Source: Candidatus Aminicenantota bacterium
Lineage (GTDB): Bacteria > Acidobacteriota > Aminicenantia > Aminicenantales > UBA8522
NCBI GenBank assembly: GCA_003524335.1
Contig: DQHV01000119.1
Span: 192-7,295, forward strand
DNA length: 7,104 bases
Direction: 5' to 3'
In this document: piece by piece, positions 1-4,703 of the stretch
How positions within the stretch are numbered: the stretch's first letter is position 1
Layout: each line of letters begins with the position of its first letter
Notes under the pieces: model-generated
What the model was told of the DNA's origin: nothing
The model's input: the letters and a program-made list of their open reading frames with translations, nothing else
Database searches by the model: none
Translations under genes and position numbers: made by a program

Positions 1-1
1 G

Positions 2-223
2 CGCGGCCACACCTCCGGCTACGCCATCCCGACCTACGTCATCGACGCGCCCGGCGGCGGCGGCAAGATCCCGATCGTACCCAACTACCTGCATTCCGTT
101 AGCGACGAGCAGGTCGTGCTGAGGAATTACGCCGGCGATCTCTTTGTCTATCCTCAGGTCCGGACGAAGAAGGAGGGGCGGCAGAGAATCGCGCCCTGCG
201 CCGCCCCACCTCCGCAGGCCTGA
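2..223 (+). CDS. kamA: Lysine 2,3-aminomutase-type radical SAM enzyme, C-terminal 73 codons (partial)
   Basis: The reading frame is open from the window edge to TGA at 221-223, so only the C-terminus is present. It opens with [20 protein letters not shown] and continues to [14 protein letters not shown] and [14 protein letters not shown]. This is the C-terminal signature of lysine 2,3-aminomutase, a PLP- and [4Fe-4S]/SAM-dependent enzyme that interconverts L-alpha-lysine and L-beta-lysine in the cytoplasm. In this family the lysine of the DAPGGGGK motif (fragment residue 22, bases 65-67) forms the PLP Schiff base, and the aspartate (fragment residue 15) contacts the substrate amine. The radical SAM CxxxCxxC cluster lies upstream, outside the window. 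The tail after VYP is short, basic and then Ala/Pro-rich, and lacks the Cys-rich extension of clostridial KamA. Substrate (lysine versus glutamate 2,3-aminomutase) cannot be settled from this end. It is convergent with the minus-strand operon downstream. Confidence 0.87.
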   Translation, partial: RGHTSGYAIPTYVIDAPGGGGKIPIVPNYLHSVSDEQVVLRNYAGDLFVYPQVRTKKEGRQRIAPCAAPPPQA

Positions 224-294
224 GTCCGAAGCGCTTTTTTAGGGCTGACCCCCTGATTTAAGTTGAGCCCTTTATCGCCGCTTCGGCCTTCAGG
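219..294. repeat. Nested inverted repeat in the convergent intergenic gap
   Basis: CCTGAGTCCGAAGCG (219-233) is matched in inverted orientation by CGCTTCGGCCTTCAGG (279-294). The core CCGAAGCG/CGCTTCGG is perfect, and CCTGA/TCAGG pair outside it with a small internal bulge. A second pair, AGGGCT (241-246) with AGCCCT (266-271), nests inside. A T6 run at 235-240 lies inside the structure rather than after the stem, so this is not a textbook rho-independent terminator on either strand. The left arm starts in the last codon of the aminomutase. Position between two converging genes suggests a transcription-end or processing structure. A further short hairpin, GGCT(322-325)/AGCC(332-335), sits just past the stop of the SIS gene. 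Pairing is seen; function is inferred. Confidence 0.45.
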
Positions 295-336
295 TTGCGC
301 TCGGGGCAGGCCAACGCCCGCGGCTCCCCCCAGCCC

Positions 337-2493
337 CTAATCGATGGTGGCAAGAAACCGATTCAGGCCGACCTTCCTGACGATCTCCAGCGCCTCATCG
401 TTGGTCAGCCCTCTCCTCTGCCGCAGCGATTCCAGGATGCGGATGATCGACAGGGCGACCTCCGCTGTCTGTCCCACGGTCTCCTTCCTCTCTTTCAGGA
501 AAGCGATGGCGTCGAAGAGGATGACGTTGGCCTCGCCGTAGGTGATGGGCTCGCGCCGGCCGTTGAGCCTCACCCAGCCCGGCCGGGACAGGACGTCGTT
601 GACCTGGGATTGGATGAGATAGGTAGCCCGGCCGATGAGCTTGAGGTTACTCGGGCTGACGTTGGTCATGGTGTTGCCGATGACTCTGCCCAGGCGAGTC
701 ATCACGGCCGTGGAATGAGCGTTGAGCATCATCTTAAGACCGAGCTGGCGGCGAAGGCCGAAGGGATCGTTGGCAGAAGAGATATTGAGAGAGATGAAAG
801 GACCGGAGGCTCCGGGAAGAAGTTCGGCCATTTTCAGGCCCGGCTCTCCTCCTACGACGATCAGGCCCAGACGGGCGCCGTTCTCTCGGCAAAGGTCGGA
901 AAACTTGCGGAAGGGCGAACCGGCCTGTTTCAGGCTCTCGGCCTCGGGCCCGATGATGATCACGACGCCCAGATCATCCTTCTGTGGACTCCGCTTCCGG
1001 ACGTTGTCCTCGGAAAAAGAAAAGTCGTAAAGGAATTGCTGGTCGTTTCCCGCCTTCTTCAGGCTTTCCAGTGCGGCCGCCTGCAGGTAGGGGTCTTCAA
1101 TCTCTTCCTCGAAGGGCTTGCGGTAGAGCTCGGAGGAGAGTCCTCGGAAGGGCCGGCCGAGGAAGGACCCCCAGGCCTCCTCGAGGCTTGCGGCCGGAGT
1201 CCAGACCTGGATCCAGCATTTCCGTTTGGGTTCAGCCTTCGGATCGAGGGGGAAGAGGCGGAAGGTGGGGCTGCGCTCGGTGCTGTCGATGAAGACGGTG
1301 ATCAGGGCGCGGCCGGCCAGGTAGGTGGAGAATCGGGCTGCGCCGTAGGTGTCGGATTCAAGAACCGTCAGCGCGGCGATGGCCGGGATGTTTCGCCTTA
1401 CCTCCTCGAGAATGGAGCGAAAACCCTGGAGCCTTTGCTCGATCGTGAGGTCGTCGGGAAATCCCACCCGGGCCAACTCCCTGGAAGAGAGGAAGCGACC
1501 CAAGACCCGCGCCACGGCCGACTCGAGCGCGCAGCCGATGACAAAAGTCTCGATTGTCGTCGCCTGCATACGGGTCGAGCCGGTGATGGCCTGGGGTCCG
1601 GTGGTGAGGTTGATCCTGGTGATGCCGGGCTCCTCGATCACCTGGCGGCTGCGGGTGAAGAGCAGCAGCCGCTCGTCGGGATTGTTGTAGATGAAGAAGA
1701 GCCTCTTCCGGGTTTCGGCCGGATCGTAGATGCCGTTCTCCTTCCACTCATCGAGCGCCGCCAACACGGTCCCGATGACCGAAGACGTTTCGCCGCCCTC
1801 GGTCACGCCGATGACGACGTCCCCGCGACGGACCCCCCAGTCGCTGAGCTGGAGACGCCCGATGAGCGGCAGGTCTTCGAACCCCTCGAGCGAGCTGATC
1901 AGGGCGCGGTCGGCGCCGGTCATCTCACCCGTGAGGTCGTCTTCCACCGACGCGGAAAGCCGGTCCTCGAGCTTCGGCCAGACCCGGGAGTCGGCCTTGA
2001 CCGTCCTCCAGAAGGGCCGCCAGAAAGAGCTCTCCATCTGCTTGGCCAGGCGGCCAGTCGCCCCGCAGCCGTAGATATAAATCCTCCTCCGGTCGAGGAC
2101 GGCCTGTTCGAGCGCCGCGACGAGCGGCTCCAAGGCCTGCCTGTCCGAGGCCAGGGCCTGCAGGCGGACGAGTATGTCTTCGTCCACCGAACACAGCATC
2201 CTCAGGCCGTCGGCCACGTCCTTCTGCAGGCGCTCGCTGAGGTTCCAGGTCTTGGGATGGCGCTGCTCGGTGAGCAGGGTATGGAGCTGGAACTGGGTTC
2301 TTCTCTGGACGTAGTCGATGGATTCCGGGGAGGCCTCGAGCCGCAGCAGCTTGAGGAGCCCGGCCCGCGCCGTCTGGCCAGGGAGGTCCTGTGACCGGGC
2401 GGAAAGGTGAAATCCCGTTCCGATAAGAAACAGAAAAATTATGGGAATAAGAATAAAGGGCGGCCCTTTTCTATCCGTACTGATGCTTGTCAT
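337..2493 (-). CDS. Double SIS-domain protein, GKRP/MurQ-like, with N-terminal membrane segment
   Basis: This 718-residue protein has the layout of glucokinase regulatory protein (GKRP), itself related to N-acetylmuramic acid 6-phosphate etherase (MurQ). Residues 71-86 carry a MurQ-like TEQRHPKTWNLS lead-in. The first SIS domain (about 130-330) has GCGATGRL (142-149), GVTEGGETSSV (229-239) and TGPQAITGSTRMQ (298-310). The second (about 380-630) has STERSPTFRLFPLDP and ends with the MurQ/GKRP motif LNAHSTAVMTRLGRVIGNTM, then SNLKL (590-619). SIS domains bind phosphosugars, so a sensor or enzyme acting on a sugar phosphate is expected; the ligand is unknown. MurQ has a catalytic Glu eight residues after the Arg of GRL; here that position is Ser156, so etherase activity is doubtful. 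Residues 13-30 are strongly hydrophobic after Arg8-Lys9, and are AT-rich in DNA compared with the surroundings, which suggests a signal peptide or anchor without a twin-Arg motif. ATG at 2493 overlaps the deaminase gene by 23 nt with no clear ribosome binding site; no in-frame ATG, GTG or TTG follows until Met99, so the start is well constrained. Last gene of the tat operon. Confidence 0.85.
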   Translation of the reverse strand: MTSISTDRKGPPFILIPIIFLFLIGTGFHLSARSQDLPGQTARAGLLKLLRLEASPESIDYVQRRTQFQLHTLLTEQRHPKTWNLSERLQKDVADGLRMLCSVDEDILVRLQALASDRQALEPLVAALEQAVLDRRRIYIYGCGATGRLAKQMESSFWRPFWRTVKADSRVWPKLEDRLSASVEDDLTGEMTGADRALISSLEGFEDLPLIGRLQLSDWGVRRGDVVIGVTEGGETSSVIGTVLAALDEWKENGIYDPAETRKRLFFIYNNPDERLLLFTRSRQVIEEPGITRINLTTGPQAITGSTRMQATTIETFVIGCALESAVARVLGRFLSSRELARVGFPDDLTIEQRLQGFRSILEEVRRNIPAIAALTVLESDTYGAARFSTYLAGRALITVFIDSTERSPTFRLFPLDPKAEPKRKCWIQVWTPAASLEEAWGSFLGRPFRGLSSELYRKPFEEEIEDPYLQAAALESLKKAGNDQQFLYDFSFSEDNVRKRSPQKDDLGVVIIIGPEAESLKQAGSPFRKFSDLCRENGARLGLIVVGGEPGLKMAELLPGASGPFISLNISSANDPFGLRRQLGLKMMLNAHSTAVMTRLGRVIGNTMTNVSPSNLKLIGRATYLIQSQVNDVLSRPGWVRLNGRREPITYGEANVILFDAIAFLKERKETVGQTAEVALSIIRILESLRQRRGLTNDEALEIVRKVGLNRFLATID

Positions 2494-2980
2494 CGAGGAT
2501 GTCGGCCTTAGTCCAGTCCTGAGCCCAGCGGCTGACCCGGAAGGCTTTTTTCCCGCCCCCGGCCGTCGAGCAAACGATCCGGTCGAGGCCGGCGTTGATG
2601 ATCATCTTCTTGCAGATGAAACAGGGAAAGGCGTTGATCGGCTTATCCTCGTTGTACACGGTCCCAAAGATGTACATGTTGCCGCCGAGGAGGCTCACCC
2701 CCGCCCGGGCGGCGTTGATGATGGCGTTCTGCTCAGCGTGGACGCTGCGGCAGAGCTCGTAGCGTTCGCCGTGGGGGATGCCGAGCCGGTCGCGGAGGCA
2801 GAAGCCGTGCTCGTGGCTGCTCTTTGTCTTGCGCGGCGCGCCCACGTAGCCGGTCGAGATGATCTGGTCATCCCGGACGATGATGGCGCCGATAGACCGG
2901 CGGAAGCAGGTGGACCGGCGGGCCACTTCTTTGGCGATCCCGAGATAATAGTCGTCCTTGGAGGTGCGTTTGGCTGTCAT
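2471..2980 (-). CDS. Deoxycytidylate (dCMP) deaminase, ComEB-type
   Basis: The product is a 169-residue zinc-dependent cytidine deaminase-fold enzyme expected to convert dCMP to dUMP, feeding thymidylate synthesis in the cytosol. The catalytic zinc motif is complete: His81-Ala-Glu83 (HAEQNAI, with Glu83 as proton shuttle) and Pro119-Cys120-Phe-Ile-Cys123. The stretch SSHEHGFCLRDRLGIPHGER followed by YELCRSVHAE, with its extra His/Cys residues, is typical of dCMP deaminases rather than free cytidine deaminases or tRNA adenosine deaminases, and full length matches the family. GAGGAA (2986-2991) lies 5 nt before the ATG. The start overlaps the stop of the kinase gene as ATGA (2977-2980), implying translational coupling. 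Its 3' end overlaps the SIS gene by 23 nt. Preference for dCMP versus dCTP cannot be read from the sequence. The tight pairing with a P-loop kinase suggests the two act on the same nucleotide. Confidence 0.93.
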   Translation of the reverse strand: MTAKRTSKDDYYLGIAKEVARRSTCFRRSIGAIIVRDDQIISTGYVGAPRKTKSSHEHGFCLRDRLGIPHGERYELCRSVHAEQNAIINAARAGVSLLGGNMYIFGTVYNEDKPINAFPCFICKKMIINAGLDRIVCSTAGGGKKAFRVSRWAQDWTKADILDDKHQYG

Positions 2981-3549
2981 AAGCGTTCCTCGATCTGTCG
3001 ATGGAGGGCAGGGAGCGACCCGTCGTTGATGATGGTCACGTCGGCCAGGTCCAGACAGAGTCGGATCTGCTGGCCGCTTGTCCCGCCCGCCATCTCCTGT
3101 TTTTCCTTGGCCACGAATTCCTCGATGGTTCCGGCCGACTCCGCCCGGCCCCTTTTGCGAACCCTTTCGTATCTAAATTCCACTGGCGCCTCCACAGCGA
3201 CCAGGACGAAATCCTGTTGCTGCCGCAGGAAGGCGACCTCGCGGCCGTTGCGGATGCTGTCGATGACCGTCCGGCCGCGGACCTTTTTCATCACCCGGCG
3301 GGCCAGGATGTCGGCCCCGTGCCTGCGGCGGAGAGCGTTTCCTGCGGCGATCAGTCTGTCTCGCGTAATCTCCTCACCCTTCCGGCGCAGCTCCTCCCTG
3401 ATCTCGTCTGAGAGCGATAGGTAGGCGTACCCTTTCTTCGTCAGGTAAGCCGCCACCTCTCCTTTTCCGGCCCCGTTATTCCCGGTGAGCCCGATGAGGC
3501 GGTGACGGAATTCGGCAGGTGTCCCCGTTTTCTGGCGTCGCGTTGGCAT
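2977..3549 (-). CDS. P-loop nucleotide kinase, UPF0200/dephospho-CoA-kinase-like (AAA_18-type)
   Basis: This 190-residue protein has a single P-loop kinase fold. The Walker A loop is GLTGNNGAGKG (20-30), with Gly30 where most P-loops have Ser/Thr, as in adenylate kinases (GKG). It is followed by a substrate-side segment LSLSDEIREELRRKG (44-58), the strand-loop VIDSIRNGREVAFLR (95-109) and a basic lid-like RVRKRGR (129-135). The IDxIRNxxEVxxFR pattern is what I associate with the UPF0200/dephospho-CoA-kinase-like family, so phosphoryl transfer to a nucleotide or nucleoside monophosphate is likely. The substrate is not recognisable. Because the gene ends inside the ATGA start of the dCMP deaminase gene, a deoxynucleotide substrate is a reasonable inference. 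The first 17 residues are basic and precede the first strand. ATG at 3549 is the only start before the P-loop; it lies 4 nt past the tatC stop and has no strong Shine-Dalgarno sequence, so it probably relies on coupling to tatC. True CoaE is a weaker alternative. Confidence 0.77.
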   Translation of the reverse strand: MPTRRQKTGTPAEFRHRLIGLTGNNGAGKGEVAAYLTKKGYAYLSLSDEIREELRRKGEEITRDRLIAAGNALRRRHGADILARRVMKKVRGRTVIDSIRNGREVAFLRQQQDFVLVAVEAPVEFRYERVRKRGRAESAGTIEEFVAKEKQEMAGGTSGQQIRLCLDLADVTIINDGSLPALHRQIEERL

Positions 3550-3553
3550 CTGT

Positions 3554-4330
3554 CTACCCGGCGATTTCTTCTTCCGCCTTTTTCTCCCGCCGCGTCTTGC
3601 GTTCTTTGCCGAAGAAGAAGGCGATCAGGATGCCGAGGCCGTAGAGGGCCAGCATCGGGACGGCGAGGACGCTCTGGGTGACCATGTCCGGCGAGGGCGT
3701 GATTACGGCGGCGATGATAAATACGGCCAGCACGGCGTACTTGAAGTTGCGGATCATCCAGCGGGAAGTGATGAGTCCGATCTTGGAGAGAAAGAAGATG
3801 AGCGTCGGCAGCTCGAAAACCAGGGCAACCCCGAGGAGGGTCTTGATAGACAAGCTGAAAAAGCTATCGACGGTCAGGACCGGAGTGAACTCCGAGCCCA
3901 TTTTCAGGAAGAACCGGCAGGTCCAGGGAAACATCACGAAATAGCCGAAAGCCGCGCCGGCGAGGAAGAAGATGGTCGTGAAGGTCACGAAGGGAACGAC
4001 GTATTTCTTTTCTTTCTGGTAGAGCCCCGGGGCGATGAAATACCAGAGCTGGAGGAAGATGAAGGGCGAGATGACGAACAGGGCGGTGAGGAAGGCGACC
4101 TTGATGTAGAGCATGAAGGGAGCGGTCAGACTGGTGAAGGCCATCTTCGTCCCTTCGGGCAGGTATTGAGTCACCGGCTTGGAGAGAATCTTGAAGACAT
4201 CTTGGCTGATGATCCAGGCGGGAATGACGGCGACAAAGATGGCGACGAAGGAGTACCACAGTCTCTTCCGCAGGTCTTCGAGATGTTCGAGGAAGGTCAT
4301 CTCGTCAGGAGATTTTTGGGCCTTCCTCAT
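3554..4330 (-). CDS. tatC: Sec-independent (twin-arginine) translocase subunit TatC
   Basis: TatC is the polytopic inner-membrane core of the twin-arginine translocase and binds the RR signal peptide of folded substrates. The 258-residue product has the usual length and six hydrophobic segments. Recognisable motifs in order are MTFLEHLEDLRKRL (11-24, cytoplasmic N-terminus), SLTAPFMLYIKVA (67-79), LQLWYFIAPGLYQKEKKYVV (93-112), LGVALVFELP (166-175), and TPSPDMVTQSVLAVPM towards the C-terminus, followed by a Lys/Arg/Glu-rich tail. By alignment by eye, the signal-binding glutamates of E. coli TatC correspond to Asp19 (conservative change from Glu15) and Glu107 (Glu103); Glu173 matches the membrane Glu170. 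ATG at 4330 lies inside the tatA reading frame (26-nt overlap) with GAGGG and a purine tract just upstream. Met11 is a possible but poorer start. Second gene of the operon. Confidence 0.97.
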   Translation of the reverse strand: MRKAQKSPDEMTFLEHLEDLRKRLWYSFVAIFVAVIPAWIISQDVFKILSKPVTQYLPEGTKMAFTSLTAPFMLYIKVAFLTALFVISPFIFLQLWYFIAPGLYQKEKKYVVPFVTFTTIFFLAGAAFGYFVMFPWTCRFFLKMGSEFTPVLTVDSFFSLSIKTLLGVALVFELPTLIFFLSKIGLITSRWMIRNFKYAVLAVFIIAAVITPSPDMVTQSVLAVPMLALYGLGILIAFFFGKERKTRREKKAEEEIAG

Positions 4331-4592
4331 CCTTTTTTCCCTCGTTTTCCTCGGGGACCTCTTTGTATATGTCCTGGGTGAGGTCCTTTTTCAGCTCGTC
4401 TTTGATTTCCTTGAACTCGCTCGCCTGGATCTCCTGTTCGATCTTGCCCTTGATCTCATCCGAAGCCCGACGGAACTCCCGGACTGCCCTCCCGATGGAC
4501 TTGCTCACCTCGGGCAGTTTCTTGGGACCGAAAATGAGCAGGGCGATGGCCAGGATGATGAGCAGCTCCGGGAAGCCGATATTTCCGAACAT
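4305..4592 (-). CDS. tatA: Twin-arginine translocase subunit TatA/TatB
   Basis: This 95-residue single-span membrane protein multimerises with TatC to carry folded proteins across the inner membrane. It shows the full family pattern: short N-terminus with GFPELLIIL, Glu9 in the membrane-entry position, a hydrophobic helix (about 8-20), the FG hinge (Phe21-Gly22), then KKLPEVSKSIGRAVREFRRA as the amphipathic helix, and a long charged tail ending near EEGPKIS. Glu9 and the fairly long tail are TatB-like, whereas FGPKKLPE is TatA-like. As the only TatA-family gene beside tatC here it may serve both roles, although other copies could lie elsewhere in the genome. AGGCAGGA is followed by a 4-nt spacer before ATG at 4592. 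It is the first gene of the minus-strand operon and is served by the promoter at 4617-4645. Confidence 0.94.
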   Translation of the reverse strand: MFGNIGFPELLIILAIALLIFGPKKLPEVSKSIGRAVREFRRASDEIKGKIEQEIQASEFKEIKDELKKDLTQDIYKEVPEENEGKKDEEGPKIS

Positions 4593-4616
4593 TCTATCCT
4601 GCCTTGAGCGTCATCA

Positions 4617-4645
4617 AATATATCCCCTGACCGGCCCTAAGTCAA
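4617..4645 (-). promoter_or_regulatory. Sigma70-type promoter for the tatA-tatC operon
   Basis: Read on the minus strand, TTGACT (4640-4645) and TATATT (4617-4622) are separated by exactly 17 bases, matching the sigma70 consensus in five and five of six positions. The start of transcription would fall near 4610, giving a leader of roughly 18 nt before tatA. No in vitro or expression evidence is available; the call rests on consensus, spacing and location in a divergent spacer. Confidence 0.7.
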
Positions 4646-4656
4646 GGACGGGCCGG
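4631..4656. promoter_or_regulatory. GC-rich inverted repeat around the tat -35 box (possible operator)
   Basis: CCGGCCC (4631-4637) and GGGCCGG (4650-4656) form a perfect 7-bp inverted repeat with a 12-base centre that contains the tat -35 hexamer. It is not followed by a T-run and lies between divergent genes, so a terminator is unlikely. A protein-binding palindrome is the simplest reading. In GC-rich DNA a 7-bp match can occur by chance. Confidence 0.35.
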
Positions 4657-4657
4657 C

Positions 4658-4686
4658 TTTACAATAGGGAGGTGGTTTGCTAAGAT
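4658..4686 (+). promoter_or_regulatory. Candidate promoter for the S41 peptidase-rpiB-glyA unit
   Basis: TTTACA (4658-4663) and TAAGAT (4681-4686) are 17 bases apart, matching the sigma70 consensus in five and four of six positions. Transcription would start near 4693, leaving a leader of only about 11 nt before the ATG at 4704. The strong SD-like GGGAGGTGG (4667-4675) would then lie in the untranscribed spacer, which explains why it is too far from the start codon to act. Confidence 0.45.
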
Positions 4687-4703
4687 AAGAAATCTCGAAG
4701 CAC

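Noticed and set aside
224..300. T6 run after the aminomutase gene as a rho-independent terminator
   Set aside because: No stable GC stem directly precedes the T-run on the plus strand; the pairing found instead encloses it.
295..2394. 699-codon plus-strand open frame opposite the double-SIS gene
   Set aside because: It is antisense to a gene with clear SIS motifs. Its translation is a Gly/Glu/Asp/Leu/Pro-rich string with no domain, no ribosome site and the look of a complementary-strand frame kept open by GC-rich codon usage.
2441..3424. 327-codon plus-strand open frame opposite the deaminase and kinase genes
   Set aside because: It is antisense to two genes with intact catalytic motifs; composition is Arg/Ser-rich in one half and Ala/Val/Asp-rich in the other, with no domain.
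4666..4688. Mini-ORFs (GTG or TTG starts) next to GGGAGGTGG upstream of the S41 peptidase gene
   Set aside because: They run only three codons to TAA, spacing from the SD-like sequence is too short, and the likely transcription start lies downstream.
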